Assembly: GCF_002575655.3 (NCBI RefSeq)
Contig: NC_053037.3
Span: 443,827,793 to 443,891,792 of the forward strand
Length of the DNA: 64,000 nucleotides
Reading direction: 5' to 3'
From: Aegilops tauschii subsp. strangulata
Lineage: Eukaryota > Streptophyta > Magnoliopsida > Poales > Poaceae
Shown: positions 46,286 to 56,471 of the stretch, one piece after another
Position numbering within the stretch: position 1 is the first letter of the stretch
Layout of the letters: each line of letters opens with the position of its first letter
Made by a program: the position numbers and the translations under genes
The notes under the pieces: generated by a model
Told to the model about the DNA's origin: nothing
Database searches by the model: none
Seen by the model: only the letters and a program-made list of their open reading frames with translations

Positions 46286-47496
46286 CACTACAAAAAAAAT
46301 ACACTTCCATGATGATACGTGTTTGTCACACTAGGTCACATTTTCTGTCATGCATGCACATCCATGACGATTTTATGACAAAATCAATATAGTCATACCT
46401 GTGCTATCGTAGACGTGTTCCATGACATTACCAAAATTATCATCACAGAAGTGTCCACTTCCATGACGATATATGGTGCGTCATGGAAGTGTTTTCATCA
46501 AGGGTAACCGACACGTGGCCTCCACCATAACGTGTCGCCGTTAAGCTATCGGGTCCGGTTTTGGATCCGATAACCCATTAACAACGAGGACCAATGAGGA
46601 TTTTCCACGTGTAAAATTCTCATTGGCCGGAGGAAACCCGTGTTGGTTCACTGTTGGGACAGATGTCATCCATTCATTGGACAGGAGGCGCCTATTATAC
46701 ATTGACACGTGGCAAGGCCTAACAGAGGCTCATTCCGGTGAAAAGGCCGGCCCGTTTGACTTGGTCAAAAGGTAACGGTCCGGCCCGAGGAAAGCCTGTT
46801 AACGACATGTTCGTATATAGCCCATTTACGTCCTGCTAACTCACGACCCGTTACGGCCTATGGGAATTAAGCCGAATTCAGCCCGTGGTTACAATCGGCC
46901 CTTTTGCGGCCCGTTAATCCTTTGGGCTGTTTTCATAGCGTCATCAAATATGGACGATTAACGATGGCCCGTTATGGTCGGCCCATGAACGGAAGATTCC
47001 AAATCTAGCCTGTTTACGGCCCATAATGCGGTTTGTTATTGGCCCATGTTAGGCCGATCGATCATACGTCCCGTAAAAGGCCCATTGATGCTACGGGCCG
47101 TAGAAGGCCATTGTTTCTATGGCCCTTAGAAGACCCATTGTTTCTACGGCTCGTAGGAGGCCCATAGTAACTACAGTAAATATGTAGCCCATGGTTATTG
47201 TGGCCTAGTTTTAAAAAAATAGGTTATTGCAGCCACTAGCAAACCGCAGGAAAAGAACTGTACTGACTACAAGCAAACAAATAAACAAGACAATAAGGAA
47301 ATAAATAAGCAAGCAACTTATGCTAGGCTATCACGGCTATTACACATATTACATCCACTAGGCAACAAAGTTCGTCACCAGTGCAAATATAGGGAACAAA
47401 GCAGCATATCATATATACTGGTTGTCAAAGTTGGCGACCAGTGCAAATAAACGCCGCAGCAAAACAAGTCCAGAACTGAAACCACTTCAGAAGAGC

Positions 47497-47931
47497 TCAA
47501 GAAACAATATCCAGGGTACCCATAATGCTGGCAAGATGCCTAGCAAGCTTATTAACTTTCTCTTTTTTGGCGCTTAAATCCTCCAGCGCTTGCTGTTGCA
47601 CCAGAAAGTATGCATCTGAATTCTGCAGGGACTTCCTCAGTCCTTCAGCTTCCTGTCACAGCACACCTGATCGGTGTATTTCAACTTGAAGTTGAGACTC
47701 AAGAAGACAAACTGATTCAGGCGGCGAGTTCGAAGAGCTTGTGCCAGCAGTAGTGGCCAGTAACTCGAACACTACATCAAGACATGACTTTTGGGTTCTC
47801 TCACTGTCGTCGGATAGTTTTGATAAGCTTTCTTGGAGACCAACAGGGATGTCTCACTATCTTGAACCTTATCTGCATTACTTCCTTTACCATTGCATAA
47901 GGGTACTGTTCTTCAATATCTTGTATGCATT
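47497..47931 (-). pseudogene. CACTA-2 gene, last exon (coiled-coil C-terminus)
   Basis: The acceptor CTCTTTTAG|AATGC puts the start at 47931 on the minus strand. The readable protein passes through CIQDIEEQYPYAMVKEVMQ, DSETSLLVSKKAY and CLDVVFELLATTAG to a coiled coil (KSLQNSDAYFLVQQQALEDL, KEKVNKLARHLASIM), ending at a TGA at 47497-47499. Two frameshifts (near 47865 and 47820) and one in-frame TGA near 47655 break it. Unknown function; coiled-coil proteins are a regular companion of the transposase in plant CACTA elements, which is an inference here. Confidence 0.55.
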
Positions 47932-48302
47932 CTAAAAGAGAAACAAGCAGACACATCACAGGTTTACCATGTTGTATATGAAACTCATTTTGGTAAATCA
48001 GTTCAGCAGTAAAGTGGACAGGATAACAACATGAAACAAACATATATCTATGTACCATGGTCACTTTATGGTCTATATCATTCTAGTTTTTGTTGCCAAA
48101 TCAAGATAGAGACACAGTTCAAATAATATTTGTTCAAGACAGAGCAGAATAGACAGAATATAAGTGTGGAAAACTACAGAGCAATAACAACACTTGTAAT
48201 GTGCATGACATGAGAACATAACTATTTATTCAATTGAAACTGAAATCAACATAGAGCAAGTTACAACAGCAAACCAGTTAAAGAAACAGGTTTAAAACAT
48301 AC

Positions 48303-48332
48303 CTTTTGCACCATTGGAGTTTCAATTCCATC
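48303..48332 (-). pseudogene. CACTA-2 gene, putative 30-bp micro-exon
   Basis: Between an acceptor (TTGAAG|GATGG) and a strong donor (CAAAAG|GTATGT) on the minus strand, 30 bases encode DGIETPMVQK in phase 0. The exon is short and the acceptor lacks a good polypyrimidine tract, so this is tentative. Confidence 0.35.
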
Positions 48333-48414
48333 CTTCAATTTTGAAAATAGTTGGTATGAGTAAATACAGTGATGCAAGAGCAAAGGAGTATGAACCATAG
48401 CTACAGAACCTAAC

Positions 48415-48777
48415 CTGAGAACAATTCTTCTTCTGCTTTAAGCGTTGAGTTGGGATTCGGAGTGGTGGTCCTCGTGCTTTGGGCACTGCAGTTCCCTTAC
48501 CAACTGCTCGTGTTTGGGTGCTGTGTGGTGGAGACGGTGGTGTGTCAACTGGAACTGGGTTACTATCTGCTGGGGTTGGGGTTAGAAGGGGTGTAGCTAG
48601 TTCTCTGTCCAACTGGGTAGGGGTATGATCTGTGAGAGTCTGGGTTATGTGTGGTGGGGCTGGTTCTTGGGAAAGTACAACCGTGGTTCTATCTGCATCA
48701 ACTGGTAGCACTATCTTTTCTGAAGACCGTGTTGTTACTCCCTTAGATACTACCATCACCCTCTCCAATTCAAATGG
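48415..48777 (-). pseudogene. CACTA-2 gene, repeated exon copy 1 (long form)
   Basis: 363 bp, exactly 121 codons, with an acceptor (TTTATCAG|CCATTTGAA) and donor (TCTCAG|GTTAGG). The protein begins PFELERVMVVSKGVTTRSSE, with KIVLPVDAD next, then a Pro/Thr-rich part (TPTQLDRELATPLLTPTPAD) and a basic end (RLKQKKNCSQ). The N-terminal 40 residues repeat in the exons at 49377 and 49871. The frame is open with both splice sites intact, suggesting past selection. Function unknown. Confidence 0.55.
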
Positions 48778-48895
48778 CTGATAAACAAGAAAAGTAATTG
48801 AATGTACAGACATTGCATGATAGACAGGTGCAATGGATAGTGGGGAATAAAAGAGGGCATGAAATAATTCACATTTATGTTGTCTAACCACACAG

Positions 48896-49300
48896 GATAG
48901 CATGACACAATTTCACATATATGATGGCTAAATAAACAGGATAGCATGACACAATTTCACATATATGATGGCTAACTAAAAAAGATGGAAAGACATAGTT
49001 CAAAATATGATGATTATGTAAACAGGATGACATGATATAACTATATAATGTGTTATTAAATAGGTTGGCATGCCATAATTCACATACATGTCGCCTATGG
49101 AAACATGATAGCATGATATAATTCACGGATAGAATGACATAATTCAAAATATGATGACTGTAAACACTAAACAGGATGAGATGATACAACTATATGATGT
49201 CTTTATTAAATGGGTTGCCATGCCATAATTCAGATAGATGTTGTGTATGTAAACATGATGGCATGATATAATTCAAATATATGATTTATATAGTAAGCAC
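48896..49300. repeat. Degenerate intronic minisatellite
   Basis: AGGATAGCATGACACAATTTCACATATATGATGGCTAA-type words repeat from 48896, about 47 bp apart in the first two copies, then decay toward 49300. Related copies recur at 49610-49780 and 50095-50240. They lie in the introns flanking the repeated exons and probably spread together with them. Confidence 0.6.
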
Positions 49301-49376
49301 GTAAGCAGATGGAAATCCATATATGATGTAAAAACTAAGAAATGCAAGACAACATGCATGACATAAGTAATATAAC

Positions 49377-49548
49377 CCTGCCAAGTTTGAGCATAGACCT
49401 CAGGGGGGAAATAGGACTGGTCATCAGTCTCTGAATCCTCCTTTGAGGAGCTCTCTGTAACCAGCAAGATGTCTGCTTCAGCAGGTAGAATTATCTGCTC
49501 TGAATACCTTGTTTTCACTCCAAATACTTCCATCACCGCTTCAAATGG
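49377..49548 (-). pseudogene. CACTA-2 gene, repeated exon copy 2
   Basis: 172 bp between an acceptor (TGCATCAG|CCATTTGAA) and a donor (GGCAGG|GTTATA) on the minus strand. Encodes PFEAVMEVFGVKTRYSEQ, IILPAEADILLVTESSS and KEDSETDDQSYFPPEVYAQ. It is a clear paralogue of exons 48415-48777 and 49871-50040. Open frame. Confidence 0.55.
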
Positions 49549-49870
49549 CTGATGCACAGGAAGAGTAGTTGAATATACAAACGTTGTCGACAAATGGAAC
49601 ACGTAATGCAAAAAATGATAGCATGATATAATTCACATACATGATGATTAGCTACACAACATGGCATTGCATAATTCACATATATAATGCCTTGCAACAA
49701 GATAGCATTGCATAATTCACGTATATAATGTCTTGCAACAAGATGGCAATGCATTATTCACATATATGGTAATTAGACACTAAATAGGTGGCATTCATGC
49801 AAAACATGTATATACTAATCAAATGACATAGCAATGCAAGACACCATACGCACGATATGAGCAACATAAC

Positions 49871-50040
49871 CCTGCCAAGCTAGAGCATACACCCCGGGGG
49901 GAATAGGACTGGTCATCTGTCTCTGAATCCTCCTTTGGGGAGCTATCCGTAACCAGCAAGATATGCGCTTCGTCAGATAGCATAGTCTGCTCTGAAGACC
50001 TTGTTTTCACTCCAGAATTTTCCATCACCGTGTCAAATGG
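49871..50040 (-). pseudogene. CACTA-2 gene, repeated exon copy 3
   Basis: 170 bp with the same acceptor context (GTGCATCAG|CCATTTGAC) and donor (GGCAGG|GTTATG). Encodes PFDTVMENSGVKTRSSEQ, then HILLVTDSSPKEDSETDDQ, with a 2-bp length change relative to copy 2 that shifts the last 12 or so codons. Confidence 0.5.
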
Positions 50041-50329
50041 CTGATGCACATGAAGAGTAGTTGAATGTACTAACATTGTTGACAAATGTAATACGTAACG
50101 AAAAAAGGATGGCCTGATATAATTCATATATAAGATTACTGGCTAAGCAGGATGGCATTGCAAAATTCACAGGTATGATGCCTGGCTAAACAAGACGGCG
50201 TTGCATAATTCACATATACGATGAAGAAACTAAACAGATGGCATTCACACAAAGCATGTCTAAACTAAGCAGATGACATATTTGATGTATAAAGCAATGC
50301 AAGGCACCATATGCATGATATAACCAACA

Positions 50330-50410
50330 TCAACATGCCAAGTTAGAGCGAAGATCTCAGGGGGTAAATAGGAGTGGTCTTCTCCTTCTGAATCCCCCTC
50401 ACAACAATTA
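50330..50410 (-). pseudogene. CACTA-2 gene, repeated exon copy 4 (relic)
   Basis: CATGCCAAGTTAGAGCGAAG on the plus strand, then TCTCAGGGGGTAAATAGGAG and TCTGAATCCCCCTCA, match the donor-proximal half of the exons at 49377 and 49871. The acceptor-proximal half is replaced by unrelated sequence. Confidence 0.4.
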
Positions 50411-50929
50411 TCTTCCTATCGATTACAATCCAAAATGGGTGGAGGGGCGGCTGCCTTTGCGCCTACCATGGAGCGATTTCTGCATGAAATTTTATTGCCA
50501 TGCAAGAATCGTCTCTTTTTCTCTACATGTTCAGTTCCATTCTGTACAATAACTGACATGCATAGGAATAAAACATAGTGAGATTATGTAAGGAGTGCAT
50601 GCAGAAATCCAGAGCGATGGTAGCAACCTGTGGATAGACCCAAAACCAATGATAGCAGGCAGATAATGGTTTCAGTTAAAAATACAGATAATGGCTTCTT
50701 TATTGTTTGTCTCCCACCCAACATCAAACTCATAGTAGACACCAGAGATTAACCAGATAGTAGATAGATACTATTGATTGCGGCCCCGATATGTACCCCA
50801 CAACCATTTAAAAACTCAAGTTTGACCATTAGTTTGGAGCTGAATCAGAGTCTAATCGGTAAACAGGACGATAAAGTAGCATGTAATATTAAGCGATGCA
50901 TAATGTAAGCAGAGACGAGAGAGTGCGAC

Positions 50930-51155
50930 CTCTCTTGCGGGCCCGTGTAGTTCTCGAGGTCATCTGCTCGGTTGATGATGGTAATGCAGTTGTCGTGGCT
51001 GCCGGTGGCGGGGAAGAAGTTCTGAGGCGGCGAAACACAGTCTGGAGGCCGGATCCCTGCTGTGATGGACCCTTCTGTCGTTGGAGCGGCACAGCAGGGG
51101 TGGATGACGGCGCAGCAGGAGTGGGACAAACCACACAAGGTTTTCTTTGACAACT
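50930..51155 (-). pseudogene. CACTA-2 gene, upstream exon (Ser/Pro-rich), copy c
   Basis: On the minus strand the frame includes KPCVVCPTPAAPSSTPA, PSQQGSGLQTVFRRLRTSS and TSRTTRARKR, ending at the donor AAGAGAG|GTCGCA (50930). The segment RRLRTSSPPP also occurs in the exon ending at 51865. The 5' boundary is not clear. Low complexity, no domain recognised. Confidence 0.45.
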
Positions 51156-51239
51156 ATTTGTAAGAGAAGTAATTATGTAAGGGCTCATTTTAATTGGAGG
51201 ATTCTAACAACGCAGGGATAGGAAATACACAGTAATAGG

Positions 51240-51560
51240 ATAGGAATGCACGTGCAAAATAGAGAATTTGAAAGCACAGGATTTCTGCCAATCTGGGTGT
51301 TTGGTTCGCAAGAATTGGAAGATCACAGGATGCAAAGAAGCATTGTGAGATTAAGTCAAACCACAAGAAAATGTACGGTTATAATGCTATTATGCTACTA
51401 TCTCTTAGTCTTGTGCTTCATGAATAGGAATTTGAGAAGGAGGACAAGTGGATATTAAAATTCCTACGGTTTTTCTTTCAAGGAGACACTAAAGGAACAA
51501 ATCCTACAGTTTTCCTTCGCTCCATTCCTTTGAACCAAATGCATGAATAGTAGTACCATA
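51240..51560. mobile_element. Putative MITE with TTTGGTTC termini
   Basis: TGTTTGGTTCGCAAGAATTGG (about 51298) and the inverted CCATTCCTTTGAACCAAATGC (about 51521-51541) form imperfect terminal inverted repeats about 240 bp apart, in AT-rich noncoding sequence. Grass MITEs with this TTTGGTTC type of end are common. The family and target duplication are not determined. Confidence 0.4.
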
Positions 51561-51864
51561 GGCAGGCTTGAGCAAGGAAAAGCCTACACTCAAAAAATGT
51601 TTTTGTGCTACTTCTACTACTTTGGACCCAGGCCACTGCCCTACTAGCTCAACTCCCAGGCCCATCGACAAATGCAGAGCTCAAACGTGCAGAGATAAAT
51701 AATGATGGCGTTCCAGAGAGTCCATCATGGATAGCTAAGTTGCCTGGTACCTCACTGCTTGTCATATAGTAGGAGAAACTAATCGTATTTCACATTACTA
51801 CATGTGCTCAGTGGACAATATACATAACATGTAGAGTAAAAAAGAGATGCAACAAGTGTACAAC

Positions 51865-52075
51865 CTCTTTGGCGAAGCCATGTCGATCTCAGCATGATTG
51901 GGTTGGTTGGTGAGGATGCTCCGGCTGGCTTGGCTATCGGAGGAGGGGAAGAAGATCTTAGGCGTCTAGAGGTGGAGCCCGGGGTACTGCTCCGCTGTGA
52001 TGGAGGGTTTCGTCATTGGAGCAGCTCCGGTGAGTTGTACGACGCCCAGGCTGAAGCAGGACAAGAGAGACAATG
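51865..52075 (-). pseudogene. CACTA-2 gene, upstream exon copy b
   Basis: Minus strand: PPSQRSSTPGSTSRRLRSSS followed by PPPIAKPAGAS, ending at donor CCAAAGAG|GTTGTA (51865). It is a paralogue of 50930-51155 and shares its donor context with the exon ending at 52938. A TGA interrupts it near 52017. Confidence 0.45.
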
Positions 52076-52170
52076 TTAACCTGAGTGGAATTCTAATAGC
52101 ATCTCTAATAGATGATGTAAAATCCATAACCACAAAGTGCTAGATGTAAAATACATCAGCCGCTCATCTC

Positions 52171-52272
52171 TGAACTTAACTGTCGAAACTGAATTTAACT
52201 GTCGAAACTGAACTTAACTGTCGAAACTGAATTTTGCCGTCGAAACTGAATTTTACTGTCGAAACTGAATGC
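52171..52272. repeat. ~20-bp minisatellite, five copies
   Basis: ACTGTCGAAACTGAATTTA and close variants repeat five times between 52171 and 52272 (GCCGTCGAAAC in one copy). It sits upstream of the exon copy b in gene orientation. Confidence 0.75.
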
Positions 52273-52830
52273 ACTAGTAGCAGAAAAGCAGTCGCAGCAG
52301 CAGCAGCGCCGGAGCAGCAGCACGCGCGATAGCCGGGGCAGCCGGTCGTGTACCAGCATCAGGGTGAGGCTACATGTCAGTCGCCTGACTTTTTCATCTC
52401 TGATCAGTCGATTTTCCAGCCGTTGGATACGAAATCAAGGGCCCGCGGTTCATCTTCAACCTCCACCCCCTGAGCCGCCAGCCACCACCGGCCAAACCGC
52501 CGCCCCCCCTCCGCTGGTGGCCGGCGGTGCGCCGCCCCGCCCGCCCCGAAACCACTCCCCATCGCCGGTGCGCCGCCGCCCCGGCCATTCCTCTAGCCCC
52601 ACCCCCCCGGTGAGCCCCCCACCCCCTGAAAATCGACTGACCCAAAAGTCGATTCAGTTGACTGAAGTGTAGCTAAACCGGAGCAGCATCACAAGCAAGA
52701 GCAAGAGCGAGAGCAGCAGCGCGAGCAAGAGCAGACCTGGCAGGGGACTGAGACCAAGAGTAGAGCAGCAGCGCGAGCGAGAGGTCAAGCAGCAGCAGCT
52801 CCTACTGATGTGGACGTCGCCGCCGAGGGA
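52273..52830. other. CAG/AGC-rich and Pro-coding low-complexity stretch
   Basis: Runs of GCAGCAGCAG near 52290, a C-rich tract 52455-52630 and AGCAAGAGCGAGAGCAGCAG near 52690-52800. Frames through it give only biased Pro, Ser or Leu strings, so I do not call a gene. Confidence 0.5.
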
Positions 52831-52937
52831 GCGACACCGTGAAGGAAGTGGCCGGCGACGCCGCCGTGGATCGGGACCGAGCGCCGGCAGCACCATGAGG
52901 TCGAATCAAGAAGAAAATGCAGCGATTAGTGTACAAC

Positions 52938-53100
52938 CTCTTTGGTGGCGCCGATTAGACCTCAGCTTCATCCGAGGAAACGGTGATGATGATGCTCTTT
53001 CAGTGGTGCAGGTGAAGACGGTGGTGTGGGAATGGAGGTGGCGTGAAAGACGAGGGGAACGTCGGGGCAGCTCCTAGGAGGTGGAGAACGGGGTGGCTGA
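52938..53100 (-). pseudogene. CACTA-2 gene, possible first exon, copy a
   Basis: The same donor context as copy b (CCAAAGAG|GTTGTAC at 52938), preceded on the minus strand by a decayed Ser/Pro frame. It is the most upstream of three exon-like repeats. GC content and CpG rise to 53300, as expected near a 5' end. Confidence 0.35.
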
Positions 53101-53450
53101 ACCGGCGGGACGACGAGATTGACGACGGATCCTCATCCGGTATGGTGGATGAGGGACGTCGAGGTGTTGCTGTGGATGACGTCGTCGGGGAAGAGGCTCC
53201 GGCTGGTTGGCGGACGGAGGAGGGTGTGGGGCTTCGCGGGTTTTCGCGGCCTCAGTGGACGAATGGGTGGGCGGATGGGATGGGAGTGGGGAACCATAGC
53301 TTAGGGACGCACTTGTCCGAAATGTGGGGTAAGTTACGAAAGTACCCCCACCGATTTGAGCTAGGTGGTTCTTTCGGTTCAGGGGTATCACGGGCATTTC
53401 GTGTGTCAGGATTTCGCAAGAGGTGGGAGTTTTCGCTCACGTTGTAATTT
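53101..53450. other. GC-rich stretch upstream of the CACTA-2 gene
   Basis: Rich in GACG and CGG words, with overlapping low-complexity frames on both strands. It probably contains the 5' leader and promoter of the minus-strand gene. No clear TATA box. Confidence 0.4.
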
Positions 53451-53822
53451 TGGGATAGCAAGGCGCGGGTTGAGATGGAGGAAGTTTTTGGAGCACAACG
53501 AGACAAAGATATATCTTAAATATTTCGGGGTAACAAGCCGTGGGTTGAAATTTCCGAACAAGCCTAACGTGTCCTGTACCAAATCAATTCGCACTTCCGT
53601 CAACGAAAAAACAAAAAGAAATCAATTCGCACCACACAATAGAGTCTAGTCCCGTGTACTGTACCAAATCAATAAGCACTACAAATGCCATTCAAAACTT
53701 TGAATTCATGTTATGTTCAATTAAAATATTTCGCTACGTGTATAATGCATGCAACCTGCTACTCAAACGAACGTTTTAGTGCATTCCAAACGTATATACT
53801 ACCGCTTCAATGTGAACAAAAT

Positions 53823-53946
53823 TTGAATTCGTTTCTCTATTTGAATAAGATCTACAATCATAATTGTTGTGAAATCAAATCATTTGAATTCGTTTCTTTA
53901 TTTTAATAAGATCTACAGTCATCATTATTCTCAAGTTAAACCATCG
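53823..53946. repeat. 62-bp tandem duplication
   Basis: TTTGAATTCGTTTCTCTATTT at about 53822 recurs as TTTGAATTCGTTTCTTTATTT 62 bp later, both followed by AATAAGATCTACA. Confidence 0.7.
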
Positions 53947-54171
53947 TTTGTGCATTATCTTCACAGCACACTACATGATTACTGTCGAGTTAGATATAAA
54001 CTATGTATACTATATGAACTCGAACTCGATTTTTTGAATCCACTTTATTTTGATTTCAAATCACAGTACATTTCAAGCTCTAGCTAGATCTTCATAATCT
54101 AAACCATGTCTCATATGTATAATGTGTTTATCACATAATGTATGGTGCCCCGCCCCCTACGACTACAAGTA

Positions 54172-54390
54172 TTTAGATGTGAGTTGCAAACGCCACACAT
54201 TACCACAAATTCAAATACAATGTGAGATTATTCGATATATAGTATTGTTTAGATTGTTTGATATTTAGTTGTAAGCTACAAACGCCACACATTATCACAA
54301 ATTCAAATAAAATGTGAGATTGTTCGATGTATAGTATGGTTTGGATTGTTCGATATTTAGCTGTGAGTTGCAAACACCATGCATTATCAC
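54172..54390. repeat. 92-bp imperfect tandem repeat (2.4 copies)
   Basis: GAGTTGCAAACGCCACACAT near 54181 recurs at about 54273 (AAGCTACAAACGCC) and 54365 (GAGTTGCAAACACC), with GATTGTTTGATATTTAG between units. Confidence 0.75.
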
Positions 54391-55277
54391 ATTATGGTAT
54401 AACATGTGCAAAACCACAGCACGCGTATCACCGCTATATTCATGCATGCATATGTTTATAACACTATGATCTCCTATTCAAATATGTGAATCCACTTTCA
54501 TATCAAATTATGATATTTGTTAGTCTCTTACACCCACACGATCCTCTAACCTTTGTAGCTAGCACTAACTTTCTCTTGTGCATGCACACGCCCTCCTCGC
54601 CCTCCCCATCCCTCTGCATTCTATCCATGGCGCACATTCATTTTTTTTCTTTAGGTCATTCTCCCATAGTCTCCACAACTCCTTTCCAATGCACACCGAT
54701 TGATAAACCTCTCCAGCGATGTCTGCCTACAACATACACACGCACCTTCCATCTCCTCCTTTCTGTGCCCATGCCTCGTGTCTCTCATATGGTCCCACAC
54801 ACGTGTAAACTCTCGCCCCTCTTTTCATCGATCTCACAATCGCACACTCCTCCCCCTATCTAGCTAGTAGCTAGGCCTCTCGCACCACCTCCTAGCTCCA
54901 TCCTCTATCTATCCATCTTGATGGGCCTTATTTGCCTCTAACAAATGGATGTACACCGACCGATCTCCCACTAAACATATAGCTAGCTTTTTTCCCACGC
55001 GTCGATCGATCTACCTCATTACTTATGTCTGTCCCTTCCTCTGACAAACAACAATTGATCTACCGATCTAGTTAGGTTTGCTTACTAAACACATGGTTCC
55101 CCTTCATCATCCATGCATGAGTCCTGACACATCTATCACGCACACGCACACACAGAAACACATCCCCACTCTTATTGATAATATTGCATTCTACCCTCAG
55201 TTTTTCTAGTAGGACTCTCCCACCATCTTCGAGAAGCAACTCCATCACCCATCCAACACTCTACCCCTATCCCTCCC

Positions 55278-55279
55278 TT

Positions 55280-55314
<35 letters not shown>
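55278..55314. repeat. CT microsatellite
   Basis: A CTCTCTCT run of about 37 bp with one CC interruption. Confidence 0.85.
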
Positions 55315-55315
<1 letters not shown>

Positions 55316-56170
55316 GTCCCATATTTCGCATCCATCACTTATGTATGGATGTCGATCGATCACCCTCAAGACATAGCTGGGTCTCTCCTTCTCAACACGT
55401 ATACGAGTCGTTCTACCTCTCTAGTTAGGTCTCTGCCTCCCCCCTCCTCCCCCCAAACACACCGATACATCGAGCGCTCTAGTCATGTCTCCCTGCCACA
55501 CATAAACTTGCCATGTGCCCTCTGACGTTTCGATAGGTCAGTCGCCCTATATCTTTGACTTGCACACACACAATTTTGATGGATCTCTTCACAGATCTCG
55601 CACCCACCCACTTGATCCTCTCTTCGACTCTATCGTTATATATCACCCCTCCCTATCTTCTCGTGGATCGCCCCCTCTATATATGATATAGAGAGGCCTC
55701 TATTTCACACACATTGCATGTGTCAAAATTTTGTTTGAGATATCATCGACATATATTCCCACAAATACATTCACGAAATCACACCCCCAACAAAAAACAC
55801 TCACGAACGCACACACCATCTGTCTAGGTTTGTATCTCTCCCACACACACCCACGTAGGTGGGGGGCGTGCATGAAGAGAAGAGGTGCACGCACGGCGCA
55901 CGTACTCCCACCTCTTTCGCAACCACACCCGCACGGTACACGGTGGAGCTCATTTCGGTACGAACAGGCAGCCCATGTGGTAATTTGACACGTGTACTGG
56001 TTGTCCACTTGATGGAGGATCGTGTACCATGGGTGAACAAACAAATTGCGACTTGATGCGTTATGTTAAAAAAGAGGCAAACCATGTGGGGCCTACCTTA
56101 GAGGCAAGGCTCTATACACTGGAGATGCCATGTACGTATTACTTTTGATGTGTCCCATGAACTCTCACAA

Positions 56171-56301
56171 CGAGGAGAAGCTTGCTTAGTACGCCGTCTC
56201 CCCGGCCCACAGGCGCGGTGGCTCGCAAGATGAGGTGAAGCTTGCTTACTACGCCTTACGCCCGCTCCCTCGTCCACGCGCGTGGTGGCTCGCAGGACGA
56301 G
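56171..56301. repeat. ~65-bp tandem duplication left of the gypsy LTR
   Basis: GAAGCTTGCTTAGTACGCC and GAAGCTTGCTTACTACGCC start two units, each ending GGTGGCTCGCA[AG]GA. The second abuts the LTR start at 56302. Confidence 0.7.
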
Positions 56302-56471
56302 TGTCGGTGTACAAAAGAAGGGGCGCACCTTTGTACCCCTTTACCTGTGCACGGGCAGTCGGAGCCGCGCCCACGGTTGCACCAAGCAGAACAGGGGGGT
56401 AAACCGAGGTAAAACCGAAGCCCAAGACAACCAGAGCAACACCAAGGCCAAAGACCACAAAGAGCAGAGGG

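Larger units (their letters stand above)
53451..56170. other. AT-rich region with short repeats, no gene recognised
   Basis: 2.7 kb with frames only by chance. It holds a 62-bp direct repeat (53823/53885), a 92-bp tandem repeat (54172-54390), a CT microsatellite (55278-55314) and a short hairpin CCTCTATATATGATATAGAG near 55673. It could be CACTA-2 interior or older intergenic DNA. Confidence 0.5.
46286..56301 (+). mobile_element. CACTA-2 transposon, left end and interior
   Basis: It starts with the TIR CACTACAAAAAAAATACACT, preceded by TGC as a candidate 3-bp target copy, followed by subterminal repeats of CTTCCATGACG-type words to about 46500 and GGCCCGTTA-type words to about 47200. A minus-strand multi-exon gene follows. 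No En/Spm transposase motif was seen and the right TIR is not in the window. The right limit given is the next insertion; 53.4-56.3 kb may or may not belong to it. Confidence 0.65.

Noticed and set aside
52364..52672. 102-codon Pro-rich plus-strand frame
   Set aside because: Result of a C-rich low-complexity tract; no start context or domain.
53670..53690. AGCACTACAAATGCC as a CACTA terminus
   Set aside because: Only CACTACAAA matches; no A-run and no subterminal repeats follow.
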